From Hyphomicrobiales bacterium (GTDB lineage: Bacteria > Pseudomonadota > Alphaproteobacteria > Rhizobiales > Beijerinckiaceae), in NCBI GenBank assembly GCA_930633495.1, contig CAKNFJ010000001.1, positions 3,433,001 to 3,497,000 of the forward strand: DNA of 64,000 nucleotides, written 5' to 3'. Each line of letters opens with the position of its first letter. Position 1 is the first letter of the stretch. Below are positions 29,117 through 38,815 of the stretch, piece after piece. A program made the position numbers and the translations under genes. The notes below the pieces were generated by a model. That model was given only the letters and a program-made list of their open reading frames with translations, ran no database searches and was not told where the DNA came from.

Positions 29117-29484
29117 CGTGTTCCCTCGAAGATGGTGCGATTATTCCACGGATATGTGAGCGATGGAGCGCTGGGCATCAACCCGAGCCGGCGAAAACCG
29201 CCGATCTGGGTAAATTTATCTTTTTTTTCGTGGGGCGCTGCCATGAGGTCTTGGAGCGTGCGCGCGTGGCGTTCACCCATGTTGACCAACACGGGTGGGC
29301 TAGGAACGGGGGCTGGCGATGAAGCTCGCGATTGCTCGCGCGGCGGCGGCGCGGGCACCAAATTCACGTCGCCGCGTGCTGGCGCACGCTCCGAGCACGC
29401 GCCAGCACACCAAGGCTGTCATGGCCGGGGCGGCTTAGGTTGCGATCCCACGCCTGAAGCTTCGCGCAATCCGAGGCTGAGACT
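29117..29484. other. Intergenic region upstream of the carrier-protein operon
   Basis: 368 bases without a supported gene. It should hold the promoter for the minus-strand carrier-protein operon. An A/T run at 29217-29230 is the only notable element. Confidence 0.4.
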
Positions 29485-30258
29485 TCACTGGGAGAAGAAC
29501 AGCAATCTCCACAGTGCGACAGGATTCGTCTTCATATACCTGCCGAACAGTCGTTTCGACTCAAGCTTGGTCCGATAGAGCCATTCCAGGCCGGCGTTCT
29601 GCATCCATTTCGGCGCACGGCTGTTTTTTCCGGAAAGGAAGTCGAACAACCCACCCGATGTTTTGATGACGCCGATTCCGCGGAGCTTCTCGATATTTCT
29701 CTCGACGAATTTCTGCTCATACGGGACGCCGAGGCCGATCCAGAGGATATCCGGCTTCAACTCCGATATCTCCTTGACGATATCGGCTTCTTCGCCCCTC
29801 GAAAAATAGCCGTGCCGCGATCCGGCGAATCTAAGCCTCGGGTACAGCCTCTGCATGTTCGCGACGGCGCGCCGGTTCACATCCGGGGTTCCGCCCAGAA
29901 AATAGAAGCTGACATTCGTCCGCTCCGCCATTTCGGCGACGGCATGGACGAGATCGGTGGTGGCGACGCGTTCCGGAACGGGGTGCTTTGAGACGAAGCG
30001 CGACAGCAGCACCATCGGCATGCCATCCGCGTGTATTTGGTCGGCTTTCAGGAGCGACTGCCGGAACGAGGCATCATCGTGAGCGAGGGCGATGACCTGC
30101 CCGTTCGCGGAGGTCGAGTAAAACGGACGTTGGTGCCTGCCGCGAGCGTTCAGCGATGTCTCGATCAGGGCGCGAGCAGCGTCTTGCATCCCGATGCAGG
30201 AGATTGGCAGGCCACCGAGAATGGCGGTCGGCACCTCACTGCGATGCTGCCGCGACAT
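29485..30258 (-). CDS. WecG/TagA/CpsF-family glycosyltransferase
   Basis: A GT26-family inverting transferase that adds the second sugar (ManNAc or ManNAcA type) to an undecaprenyl-diphosphate-linked sugar at the cytosolic membrane face. Family motifs: TANxQ-like STSANGQVIALA, the ADGMPMVLLSR segment with the catalytic Asp, YFLGGTPDV, and LKPDILWIGLGVPYEQKF. The C-terminus is hydrophobic and basic, as required for membrane binding. ATG at 30258 (257 aa) with AAGGA close upstream fits the family length; an ATG at 30342 would give 285 aa without a good ribosome-binding site. It lies among other polysaccharide genes. Confidence 0.87.
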   Translation of the reverse strand: MSRQHRSEVPTAILGGLPISCIGMQDAARALIETSLNARGRHQRPFYSTSANGQVIALAHDDASFRQSLLKADQIHADGMPMVLLSRFVSKHPVPERVATTDLVHAVAEMAERTNVSFYFLGGTPDVNRRAVANMQRLYPRLRFAGSRHGYFSRGEEADIVKEISELKPDILWIGLGVPYEQKFVERNIEKLRGIGVIKTSGGLFDFLSGKNSRAPKWMQNAGLEWLYRTKLESKRLFGRYMKTNPVALWRLLFFSQ

Positions 30259-30721
30259 GAATCCTTCGATACCCATCGGCCCGTTCCCGCACTTGGATCG
30301 CGGAAGGCAATCTTCCAGGCCGCCGACTAGAAGCGAGCGCATCCAAGTATTTCATTTCCTTTAAAGGCTGTTTGTCCGGCTGTCGATCGCGATTTCGCTG
30401 CTCCTGTGTATAAAGTTTGTAATTGAGCTTTTTTTCTATACGATTTTCGGCGAATTTTTAGTGAGTGAATTATGATATTATTAGTCAATTTCCCTAAGGT
30501 TTATTCTGTATTTTCATCATATCTTAAATGTATTCAATGATATTTCGCCCGTCTGCGGCGGAAGATGCTTCTTGATTGTCGTCGGATGTTCGGCGGTCGC
30601 TCGTATGGGAGCTGGCCCGGGACGATTTGAAGAAGTCGTTCTCACAGCGACGACCGGGCGCGGCAGGCACCACCCCGGCCTCGTACAGGTTTTGCGACGA
30701 ACGCGGGACGCCGAGCTGACG
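30259..30721. other. AT-rich intergenic region
   Basis: No gene seen. Bases about 30390-30550 are strongly AT-rich in a GC-rich background. The promoter of the WecG-type gene is probably here. Confidence 0.45.
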
Positions 30722-31789
30722 TCAGCCCTTTCCCTGATCGACATCGGCGACGATCAGGCGCCACATGCTTTCGACCTCCCGATCGAAGTCGATCTTGCCT
30801 GCTCCTGTTTCGCGCGCCTGCAGCACGGTTTCCGCCACGGTCGAGATATCGGCGTTCGTCTCGACGAGACGAAGGGCGTGGATCGCCAGGAGGCTCTGAA
30901 ACAGGCCGTGATGGGAGAGCGTATCGCTTCGTTCCGGGGCGTTCACGACGACCGGCTTGCCGGAGAGGGCGGCTGCGAGCACGCTTCCCCGGCGCGAGGT
31001 CAGCCCCTCCTGAAAGAGGTAGCAGAAGACGTCGACCTGCTCGAAAATCGCGAAAAGCTCATCCTCGCCGGCGATGTAACCTGTGACCTGAACACGATCG
31101 GCCAAGCCGAGACGCCGCACCTGATCGAAGAACTGCTCCTCGACATCGTCCATGCCCTTGATGAACGAGCCGGCAAACACGACGCCGACATCATGGCCTT
31201 GCGACAACAGGCAGGAAGCGACCTCCAGAACTGTGGTCGATTGCTTCTTCGGATAGATCGAGCCGAACTGGCCGATGATGAGGCGCCCGCTCCGACGCTG
31301 CTCACTGAGGCTCTCGCTAATGCGGGACGGGCGCGCCGCCGCCGGGGGGAGAAGATTGGGCGGGACCGGCAACAGGCGCCGATCGCGCGGCGCGAGTGCG
31401 GATAGCCGCGTTCCCGCGAATTCGGATGCGATCTCCGGAGCGGAAAAATAGATGCGTCTCGCGAGCAGCACGACCGGGCTCAGCACGAGGCGCCGCTTCC
31501 AGTCGAGCGCCAGCCATTCGTGCAAAATGACGACGACGTCCCGCCTGAAGATCCGCGCTACGAGTGCGACGACAATGGGGGATAGGAGCCTGCGCTTCCA
31601 GGCGACGATCGGGAAACTGAGGATCACGCCATCGGCGTCGCGCACCATCCTGGCGATGCCGGGAAGATTTCCGTCGAGGGCGCGCATCAGCGCGCGCGGC
31701 TGCATCCGTCTGGCCAGCTGGCGCGTGAATTCCTCGACACCGCATGTCTGCTCGGCATCGGATATCAGGACGAGGTAGCGCAGCTTCAT
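30722..31789 (-). CDS. GT4-like glycosyltransferase
   Basis: A 355-aa protein with the GT-B fold. The C-terminal half has the typical pattern GRLIIGQFGSIYPKKQ, then VVFAGSFIKGM, VTGYIAGEDELFAIFEQVDVFCY and a Glu-containing loop (FQEGLTSRRGSVLAAALSG) that resembles the E-x7-E nucleotide-sugar binding motif with the first acidic residue kept. The N-terminal part begins MKLRYLVLISDAEQTCGVEEF, similar to acceptor domains. It probably transfers one sugar in the local exopolysaccharide or O-chain pathway; donor and acceptor cannot be read from sequence. Confidence 0.8.
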   Translation of the reverse strand: MKLRYLVLISDAEQTCGVEEFTRQLARRMQPRALMRALDGNLPGIARMVRDADGVILSFPIVAWKRRLLSPIVVALVARIFRRDVVVILHEWLALDWKRRLVLSPVVLLARRIYFSAPEIASEFAGTRLSALAPRDRRLLPVPPNLLPPAAARPSRISESLSEQRRSGRLIIGQFGSIYPKKQSTTVLEVASCLLSQGHDVGVVFAGSFIKGMDDVEEQFFDQVRRLGLADRVQVTGYIAGEDELFAIFEQVDVFCYLFQEGLTSRRGSVLAAALSGKPVVVNAPERSDTLSHHGLFQSLLAIHALRLVETNADISTVAETVLQARETGAGKIDFDREVESMWRLIVADVDQGKG

Positions 31790-31917
31790 CGAGGCGGTCT
31801 TTCAGAGTCTTTTTAGAAGGTGCGGCCTAATTTGATAAGAATATTCGCTCAAGAAATGCGGCGGACGATAAAAGCAGGGAATTGCTAAATTAGAGTTTCC
31901 CTGCCCGAGGGGTCATG

Positions 31918-32790
31918 ATGTTTCCGACTGTTTCCGTGGTGACGCCGAGTTATTCTCGTGATTTCGAGAGTTGCAGTCTTCTTTGTGAAAGCATGGATCG
32001 CTATGTTGTCGGCCACGAGATGCACCATATCGTCGTCGGCGATGAGGATGCCGCTCTTTTCGCCGCGCTGGCGGGGCCGAAGCGCCGTATCGTCAAGGCA
32101 TCGGAGTTGTTGCCAAGGCTCTGGCCCGTCGCCGTCTGGCGGGGGCGCAGCTACTGGTGGGCGCCCGGTCTCGGGATGCCGATCTATGGCTGGCATCTCC
32201 AGCAGATGCGCAAGATCGCGATGGCTTTGACCCAGACGAGCGACCGGGTGATGTGCGTCGATTCCGATAATTGCTTCTGCCGGCCGCTCGACCTGTCCCT
32301 CGTCGCAGTCGAGCCGAAGGTGCCGCATTTCGCCCGGCCGGGCGAAATCAGGCCGGAGCGCCCAAATCATGTGGTCTGGCTCCGGAACGCCCACCGGATG
32401 CTGGGGCTTTCGGCGCCGCCGCTGCCGGCGGACGATTTCATCGGGCCGATGATCGTCTGGGAGCGGCAGAGCGTACGCAACATGGTCGAGCGGATCGAGG
32501 CTGTGTCCGGGGATGCGTGGTGGCGCGTGCTCGCTCGTATCCGGGATTTTTCGGAGTACCTGATCTATGGCGCCGCCGTCGCTGCCGATCCCGTTCTGGC
32601 CGACCGTCATCAGCGCACGTCGCAATCGCGCTGCCTGACATATTGGGCCGGGCCGGCGCTCGACGAGGCAGGGCTCTCGCAGTTCATGGCCGGGCTGGAG
32701 CCGCATCAAAGCGCCATCACGATTCAATCCCATACGCGGACCCCGATCGAACTCATTCGGAGGGCCGCGCTTCGGAAGGCTGCCGGCTAG
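31918..32790 (+). CDS. DUF6492 family protein, GT-A-like
   Basis: About 290 residues with a nucleotide-sugar-transferase-like N-terminus (TVSVVTPSYSRDFE), a probable metal-binding DxD in VMCVDSDNCF, and conserved PHFARPGEI and GPMIVWERQSVRNM segments. The family is commonly found in polysaccharide clusters and is annotated DUF6492. Two ATG codons at 31915 and 31918 follow GAGGGG; the second gives the better spacing. It is the only gene on the plus strand between two minus-strand transferase genes, so it has its own promoter. Confidence 0.75.
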   Translation: MFPTVSVVTPSYSRDFESCSLLCESMDRYVVGHEMHHIVVGDEDAALFAALAGPKRRIVKASELLPRLWPVAVWRGRSYWWAPGLGMPIYGWHLQQMRKIAMALTQTSDRVMCVDSDNCFCRPLDLSLVAVEPKVPHFARPGEIRPERPNHVVWLRNAHRMLGLSAPPLPADDFIGPMIVWERQSVRNMVERIEAVSGDAWWRVLARIRDFSEYLIYGAAVAADPVLADRHQRTSQSRCLTYWAGPALDEAGLSQFMAGLEPHQSAITIQSHTRTPIELIRRAALRKAAG

Positions 32791-32800
32791 TGTCGGTCGC

Positions 32801-33751
32801 TCAATCCGAGGCCTTGTAGGGTTGCGGCAGGACGTTGAAGCTTGCGGTGATCCTGCCGACCGACATCAGGAACGGGTGACTTGCGGGCAGAAGATCGCGG
32901 GTCGATGCGAAAAGCGCCAGCGAGCGGAAGACGCTCAATCCCAGGCTGGCGACGTTCTTGGCGAGCACATGGGCGGCCGTGCCGTGCAGGCGATCGATCG
33001 TGTAGTTGATGCTTCCGGTCCGGATCGAGCGCGTCGTCAGAAAGCGCGCCGTGGTGCGTTCGGCCGGCACGAATTCGTGGATCTCGGCCTCGCTGCACCA
33101 CCATGAGGTGAAGCCCGCCTTGCGGCAGCGCGTGAAGAATTCCATGTCGCCGCCGCCGAGAAAGTTGAAACGCCGGTCGAAGGGCGGGGAGGGCAGGCTT
33201 TCGAAGACGCGCCGGCGGATCAGGCAGTTGCCCGAGCCGTAGATCTGGCTCACGGCACGGGTGCTGCCATCGATCGATTGAAAGAGCGGATGCTGCCTGA
33301 CGGCGTCCGGCGTGGGCGCCTCGAACTCGCGGATGACCGGGCCGCCGACAATGTCGGCCTCCTGCCGGCGCGCCAGCTCGACGATGTTCGCAAGCCAACC
33401 GGGCATGGCGATCTCGTCGTCGTCGATCATCAGGAAGAACTCGGCGGCGGGGTAAGCCGCCATCGCGTCCGTGAATGCGCGGTTGATGGCGTGGCAGTTG
33501 CCCTGCTGGGCCTCGACGCCGATCCGATGCGGGATATCGGTTGCGGACAGCAGCGCGTGCGCGCAATCGGCGCCAACCGGGTTTGCGCTGTCGTTGTCGA
33601 TGACCACGATGGCAAAGCCGAAGGGCGTCTCCTGGCCTGCGACGGACGGAATCGTGCGGGCCAGCCAGTCCGGCCTGCGGAACGTCGGAATGCAGATGAC
33701 AGCCTCGATCGGCCTGCCGCTGCCGTCTCGGCTTTCCTCGTCTGAGGCCAT
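32801..33751 (-). CDS. GT2-family glycosyltransferase
   Basis: A 316-aa GT-A transferase. N-terminal EAVICIPTFRRPDWLARTI is the usual family-2 opening, FAIVVIDNDSAN follows, the DxD-type motif is MIDDDEIAMPGW and the acceptor-site region is RFNFLGGGDMEFFTRC, close to the ED-x-E/D catalytic segment. There is a weak C-terminal hydrophobic stretch. The ATG at 33751 is directly before the conserved domain; longer in-frame starts would overlap the ligase gene. It probably acts in the same polysaccharide pathway as the neighbouring ligase. Confidence 0.83.
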   Translation of the reverse strand: MASDEESRDGSGRPIEAVICIPTFRRPDWLARTIPSVAGQETPFGFAIVVIDNDSANPVGADCAHALLSATDIPHRIGVEAQQGNCHAINRAFTDAMAAYPAAEFFLMIDDDEIAMPGWLANIVELARRQEADIVGGPVIREFEAPTPDAVRQHPLFQSIDGSTRAVSQIYGSGNCLIRRRVFESLPSPPFDRRFNFLGGGDMEFFTRCRKAGFTSWWCSEAEIHEFVPAERTTARFLTTRSIRTGSINYTIDRLHGTAAHVLAKNVASLGLSVFRSLALFASTRDLLPASHPFLMSVGRITASFNVLPQPYKASD

Positions 33752-33833
33752 CGCTTCTGTACCCTCGTCTTGCGCGGACGCGACGTTCTTTCCCGTCGGA
33801 AAGCCGGCGCCCGGATCGTCTGTTGGCGGTTGC

Positions 33834-35204
33834 TCAGCTCGCTGCCGGATAGCCCGGCGTGGGCGTCGTTCCAAGGTTCGCTATCGGCTGTTGTTGATGG
33901 GCGCGGGCCTGGTAGCGCAGCCCGAAAACGGCCATCAGCATCGTGAACCAGATCGGGCCGTTATTGCCGAAGAACGGGTTTTCGAGGCAGCTGAAGAACA
34001 GCGAGAAGAGCCAGATGCGGATGAAGAGGCGCGTCAATTCCGGCTCCTGACGGCGCTTCAGGGCGACGCCAGCGTGATGCGAGGGCAATACGACCAGCCA
34101 GACGAGGACGAGCAGGAGCAGCGGCAGGCCGCCATTGATGATCTGATCGAGGTAGCCATTATGCGCGTTGGCGGCTGTGACGGCCCAGGTGTTCTCCGAT
34201 TGGCCGCCATGCACGAGCGCGCTCATCTGCCAGAAGGACTGGAAACCGTAACCCTTCAGGGGATTGGCGGCTGCTGCCGCGAGGGCGAGCTCCCAGATCG
34301 ATGTGCGATCCGTGAAAGTCGGGTCGACCCTGATGGAGGCCAGGAAGCTGCGCATCTCCGGCGAGACCGCTGCCGACATCAGAATGAAGTTCAGCATCGC
34401 CAGCCCGCCCAGCAGCAGAGGGGTGCGCAGGGCCCCGCAGCGCTCGAACAGCCAGCCGGCCGCCAGGATCGCGGGCAGCATGGCGGCCGAGGTTTTCCCG
34501 CCGGATTTGAGCAGGAAGAGGCCGGCTGCGGCCGTGATCAGGATCCCGAGCCAGAACGAGTAGCGTTTGGAAATGTAGAGGCCGAAGAAGACCGCATAGA
34601 CCATCGCGGCTGCCGCCACGTTCTTGTGGCCGAAATGCCCGCGCCAATCGCCGGCCAGCGATTGTTCCAGGCTATCGGAGGCCTGGTGAATGGCCCGGTC
34701 GGGCAATGCGATAACGCCGAGAAGAGACAAGCCGATTGCCGCGAGCAGGCCGATGCTCATCAGCTTCGCAAACTGGGAACTGTTGCGAGGGAGCAGGAGG
34801 ACGGCGCTGGCACACATGCAGACGAGAGCGGAGTAGACGATGCGCCGGAACGCCGTTGCCGGGGAGTCGGAGAAAAGAGACGACAGCATCATCCACGCAA
34901 ACAGGACGCCGATGATCATGTAGGATTCAAAGACGACCTGACGCGCCGGATGCTGCAGAAGCGCAATGAAGACGATGGCGGACATCGTGACGACGATCAG
35001 CTGGTTGAGCTGGTCGGAGCTGTTGCCATAGGCCGTCAGCAGGCCGGCATCGTTCGGATTGGGGAAGGGGGCCAGCCCGATCCAGAAATAGAAAAAGACG
35101 AGGATGAACAGCGCCGGCCGAAAGCTGCCGGCATGGTGGCCATGGACCGCACGGGACTCAGGCGCGGGCGCTGTTTCGGTCGACTGCAAGACAAGGGCTC
35201 TCAT
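33834..35204 (-). CDS. O-antigen ligase / Wzy-type polymerase (membrane protein)
   Basis: A 456-aa integral membrane protein with about ten to twelve hydrophobic helices and a large periplasmic loop. The ligase-family signature is visible in SLAGDWRGHFGHKNVAAA (helix start) and in the loop TDRTSIWELALAAAAANPLKGYGF followed by AHNGYLDQIINGG, where the conserved Arg and His are thought to bind the lipid-linked glycan. The family either polymerises repeats (Wzy) or attaches them to lipid A core or another acceptor; sequence alone does not decide. It is upstream of, and probably cotranscribed with, the GT2 gene. Confidence 0.85.
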   Translation of the reverse strand: MRALVLQSTETAPAPESRAVHGHHAGSFRPALFILVFFYFWIGLAPFPNPNDAGLLTAYGNSSDQLNQLIVVTMSAIVFIALLQHPARQVVFESYMIIGVLFAWMMLSSLFSDSPATAFRRIVYSALVCMCASAVLLLPRNSSQFAKLMSIGLLAAIGLSLLGVIALPDRAIHQASDSLEQSLAGDWRGHFGHKNVAAAAMVYAVFFGLYISKRYSFWLGILITAAAGLFLLKSGGKTSAAMLPAILAAGWLFERCGALRTPLLLGGLAMLNFILMSAAVSPEMRSFLASIRVDPTFTDRTSIWELALAAAAANPLKGYGFQSFWQMSALVHGGQSENTWAVTAANAHNGYLDQIINGGLPLLLLVLVWLVVLPSHHAGVALKRRQEPELTRLFIRIWLFSLFFSCLENPFFGNNGPIWFTMLMAVFGLRYQARAHQQQPIANLGTTPTPGYPAAS

Positions 35205-35561
35205 GTGAGAAGGTGGACACCGCAATCTCACTCGAACGGGACGGGCGCCGACAATGCCGTCAGACGCAGCACGCTCCAAATTGCAGAGCAGGAATGTACG
35301 AACCGCTAAAACGGCGAGCCGCGGGCAGGGCCGGCGCAGCCTTTGACCGCTGGAACGAGCGCGTTTCTCCGGCGAGGGTTAACACCGGCAATTCGGGCAG
35401 GCCAGACTGTTTCTGCCGGCTGCCGCTCCGCGTTGGGGCCGCGCCTTGCGGTCTCCATCGAACGATGCCCGGTCCGATCGCGCCTTGATATTCGCCGCCC
35501 GGGTGGGCATCATTTTCGATTGAAAGATCTATCGCGCTCCTGAGCCCCAACAGAAACAACT
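35205..35561. other. Divergent intergenic region
   Basis: 357 bases between the ligase gene and the hydrolase gene, which are transcribed away from each other. Promoters for both should be here, but no recognisable sites were found and no gene is supported. Confidence 0.4.
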
Positions 35562-37343
35562 ATGATCATGCCGCCGGGAGTTTCGACGCAGATCTCCATT
35601 TTTGAGAATGATTATGGGCTCTTCACGTCACATTGCGAGATTGCTCGGCGCCGGGACGTAGCTGTTCTTTTTCTTAATGCATGGGGACTGGAGGGATTAT
35701 ACATCCAGTCTTACCATCGGGATCTGGCGGAAAAATTCGCGTCTATTGGCATCTCCAGCCTGCGGTTCGATTTCCCTGGCACGGGAAACGCCTTGGATGG
35801 CGTGCCGGAAGAGATGACGTTGAACAGCTGGTTCGACGCCATGCAATCGGCCGCGCGGGAGCTGAGGCGGCTTGCGGGCACGCAGAATATCGCCCTGCTG
35901 GGTCATGGCCTCGGTGCGAGCCTTGCCTTTCTGGAAGCTCGGTCCACGGCCGATCTTGCCGGCCTGATCTTGATGGCCCCTGTTCTGGCCGGCCGTCGCT
36001 ATCTGCGGGACCTTTCCGTCATGTCGAAGTTCATCGACAACGTGATGGGTCTGAAGGCCGAGCAATATGACGCCGCTCCGGGCAGCATCGCGGGATTGCG
36101 CATGGCCCCGCAGATCGCGGCGCAGATCAAAGACATCAACCTCGAGAAGGCGCTTCCCCCGGAGCCCACGGTGCCGGTCCTGATCGTCTCGCAGCCCGGC
36201 AGGCCCGATCAGGCATGGGCCGATCAGCTGAGAGAGAAGGGGCATTCCGTCGATACGCTTCGCTATGATGGCTATGACGCGCTCGTCAGCGGCTCGCTGC
36301 CGCCGAAGCTTCCGAAAATCGGCGGGCAGATTTGCGCCTGGCTCCAGGGGCTTCCGGCCTATCGGGCGGGCGCGCGCGCCACATCACAGGTGCCGTCGGT
36401 CAAGCCTCTCGTGGTGGGCTCCGCGCTCGAAACGCCCGTTTTTTTTGGCGAGGAGCCCGCATTCTTCGGCACCGTCTGCGAACCCATCGGACCTGCCACG
36501 GGTGTCGCGGTCCTGATCCTGACGACCGGGTACGACCCGCAATCCGGCTGGGCGCGATCGGCCGCCGAACTGGCGCGGCGGCTTGCGGCACGCGGTATCG
36601 CATCGTTGCGTTACGACAGTGCAGGCGTCGGCGAGAGCCCGGCGGTGCCGGGGCGGCGTCGGCAGATCCTGTATGACCCGGTTCAGAGCAAGGATGTCGG
36701 TGTTGCCTTCGCCTATCTTCGCGAACGCCTCAGGCCCAGCAAGACCATGGTGGTGGGGCGTTGCAGCGGGGCCTATCTCGCCTTTCGCGCGGCTGTGGCC
36801 GATCCCGGATGGGATGCGTGCGTCGTCGTCAACCCACCGGATTTCCGCTGGCGCTTCAGAGGTCTCCCGCGCACGCTGAACGCCTATTCGGAGAAGCTCA
36901 GGAAACGCGACCTCGCCAAGGCCTTGCGGGCAGGCGAGGTCGATGCGAGGGCGGCTCTCCAGAACATTGGCGTGCGTCTGATCGACCGCGCCGCCGGGGC
37001 AATGGCCAAGGTCCTTCCGGGTGCCCCGCGCTTGGTGCGCCGCAGCGATCTCGTCATGCGCGATTTCGAGAAGCTGGCTCGCCGCAAGACCGAGGTGACG
37101 ATCCTTTATTCCGAGGGGGATGAGGGCGAGGGGAGCTTCCGCATTCATTTCGGCACCGATGGCGAAAAGCTGGCCGCCTTCCCGAATATCCGGCTGCTGA
37201 GGATTCCGGCCGCCGATCACAACGTGACCCCGAGGCCCGCCCGAGAAATGATGTTCGAAGCGATCGAGCAGCAAGCGCTCGCTCTGGCCTCCGGGACGAC
37301 CGTCGGCGTGGAGACGGAGCGCGCAAGCTCGCCAGCCGGCTGA
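35562..37343 (+). CDS. Double alpha/beta-hydrolase protein, first domain inactive, second with Cys nucleophile
   Basis: A 593-aa protein made of two alpha/beta-hydrolase domains of the type found in exopolysaccharide and exosortase loci. Domain 1 covers about residues 1-265, domain 2 about 285-575. In domain 1 the nucleophile elbow is G114-H-G-L-G118, with Gly in place of the nucleophile, and no catalytic His is apparent near the end, so it is probably a pseudo-enzyme. In domain 2 the elbow is G399-R-C-S-G403, with Cys401 as nucleophile, D520 and H553 as likely partners. No signal peptide or membrane helix. It is single on the plus strand. A thioesterase-like or acyl-transfer role on activated acyl or aminoacyl groups is possible but is inference. 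Confidence 0.8.
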   Translation: MIMPPGVSTQISIFENDYGLFTSHCEIARRRDVAVLFLNAWGLEGLYIQSYHRDLAEKFASIGISSLRFDFPGTGNALDGVPEEMTLNSWFDAMQSAARELRRLAGTQNIALLGHGLGASLAFLEARSTADLAGLILMAPVLAGRRYLRDLSVMSKFIDNVMGLKAEQYDAAPGSIAGLRMAPQIAAQIKDINLEKALPPEPTVPVLIVSQPGRPDQAWADQLREKGHSVDTLRYDGYDALVSGSLPPKLPKIGGQICAWLQGLPAYRAGARATSQVPSVKPLVVGSALETPVFFGEEPAFFGTVCEPIGPATGVAVLILTTGYDPQSGWARSAAELARRLAARGIASLRYDSAGVGESPAVPGRRRQILYDPVQSKDVGVAFAYLRERLRPSKTMVVGRCSGAYLAFRAAVADPGWDACVVVNPPDFRWRFRGLPRTLNAYSEKLRKRDLAKALRAGEVDARAALQNIGVRLIDRAAGAMAKVLPGAPRLVRRSDLVMRDFEKLARRKTEVTILYSEGDEGEGSFRIHFGTDGEKLAAFPNIRLLRIPAADHNVTPRPAREMMFEAIEQQALALASGTTVGVETERASSPAG

Positions 37344-37396
37344 CCGGGGACGGCGCCCGGCTGCCTCTAACGGTCAGGAACCATGGCTTTTTGGGA

Positions 37397-38815
37397 TCAG
37401 GCGCGGGCCGCAAGCCGTGCCATCGTCCCGGTCCGGATATCGGCCACGTTCAGGGCGAACGACGCGAGGACATAGACGATCGCGCCGGTGACCACCGGAA
37501 GCGCAAGGTCGAGGGCGCCGCTCCCGGGGAAGCTGCGGTCCACCACATAGGTCGGCAGCGCCATGAGGGCCGTCGCCAGGCAGACCTTCGCGGTCGAGAC
37601 GAGATCGAAGGGGAGCTTGTAGGCTTTGCGTGACAGCGCGTAACCGACCAGCGTGCCGATCACCTCCGACAGCAGGAGCGACCAGGCCGCGCCGATCAGC
37701 TGATAGCGCGGAATCAGGATCGACATGGCAGCGATGTTGCTGACCAGGGTGATGACACCCTGCGCGATCATCAGCAGCGGCTTCTTGTGAAGCTGAAAGC
37801 TCACATGGATGAACTGGTAGGATATCGAGCGGAAGAGCCAGGCAAAGGCAATGATCGGGATGAGGTTCGCTGCCGCCTCGTGGAATTCTCCACCCAGAAT
37901 CAGGCCGGCGAGTTTCCTGGCGACCAGCGCCATGCCCACGACGGCCGGCATCAAAACGCCCAGCAGCAGCTCCATGCTGTGCAGCATGTGCCGGGTTGCC
38001 GCTTCCTTGTTGCCTTGGGTCAGCAAGCGAATGGCGATCGGGATGATGGCCGAGCCGACCGCGACGCCCGGGAACAGAATGACCTGGCGCACGAGATCGG
38101 CCGAGGCGCCGTAGATGCCGGCCGCATGCTCGCCGAGATACGCGCCGATGACGAGCCGGTCGAGCATCGCGTGCAGCATGAAAACCGCTCCCGAAACCGT
38201 CATGGGCAGACCGAACCGAAGCATTTCCTTCAGGATGCGGCTGTCGAAGGGCTTGAGCGGGCGGCGCCAGATATAAGCCGAGTAGAGCGCCGAGGTCAGC
38301 ACATAGGAAAGCGCGACGCTCAGGATGAGCCCGTCGCCGCCGAGGTCGAAAACGATCACCAGCAGGCAGGAGGAGGCGAGCGCCAGCGCCGCGCGGATGA
38401 TCGTCGACCACATATAGGCGGTCGTTCTTTGGCTCGACCGGAACAGTTCGAGGTAAAACTCGAAAAATCCGATCGAATAGGCCAGCGCTATCGCCGACAT
38501 CGGATAGTCGAAAGTCGTCGGGAAAAACTTGATCGCGATGCTCGCGAGTATCGGAATGAGTAATATCAACGCCAGGAACGAAAACAAAACCGTCGTTCGG
38601 ATGTCTGCGGCCCCCTCTTCGGAGGCAAGGCGCACGATCGAGACCTTGATCCAACCGAACAGGACGGTCGATATCATCGCGGCAATGCCGGAACCGATGA
38701 TATAGATTCCGTACTCGTTCGGCGACAGCACGCGCGTGAACAAGACAACGGAGATGAAGCCAAACACCGCCGAAACGACATTGGCCGTCATGTAGGACGA
38801 GACTTGACGAAACAT
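37397..38815 (-). CDS. Wzx-type polysaccharide flippase (MOP superfamily)
   Basis: A 472-aa membrane protein with about twelve to fourteen hydrophobic helices and few charged loops. The N-terminus MFRQVSSYMTANVVSAVFGF and VLFTRVLSPNEYGIYI match the PST/Wzx opening, and later LGEHAAGIYGASADLVRQV is the usual mid-protein signature. Such proteins flip undecaprenyl-linked repeats across the inner membrane. Its ATG overlaps the stop of the GH10 gene (TGATG), so the two are translationally coupled. With the ligase and transferases nearby it completes a Wzx/Wzy-type set, although no chain-length regulator is in the window. Confidence 0.9.
   Translation of the reverse strand: MFRQVSSYMTANVVSAVFGFISVVLFTRVLSPNEYGIYIIGSGIAAMISTVLFGWIKVSIVRLASEEGAADIRTTVLFSFLALILLIPILASIAIKFFPTTFDYPMSAIALAYSIGFFEFYLELFRSSQRTTAYMWSTIIRAALALASSCLLVIVFDLGGDGLILSVALSYVLTSALYSAYIWRRPLKPFDSRILKEMLRFGLPMTVSGAVFMLHAMLDRLVIGAYLGEHAAGIYGASADLVRQVILFPGVAVGSAIIPIAIRLLTQGNKEAATRHMLHSMELLLGVLMPAVVGMALVARKLAGLILGGEFHEAAANLIPIIAFAWLFRSISYQFIHVSFQLHKKPLLMIAQGVITLVSNIAAMSILIPRYQLIGAAWSLLLSEVIGTLVGYALSRKAYKLPFDLVSTAKVCLATALMALPTYVVDRSFPGSGALDLALPVVTGAIVYVLASFALNVADIRTGTMARLAARA

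Noticed and set aside
33471..35309. Long plus-strand open frame (612 codons) opposite the GT2 and ligase genes
   Set aside because: Antisense artefact. The minus strand shows membrane helices and glycosyltransferase motifs.
37374..38654. Alternative minus-strand frame over the flippase gene
   Set aside because: No membrane helices or conserved motifs. The flippase frame explains the sequence fully.
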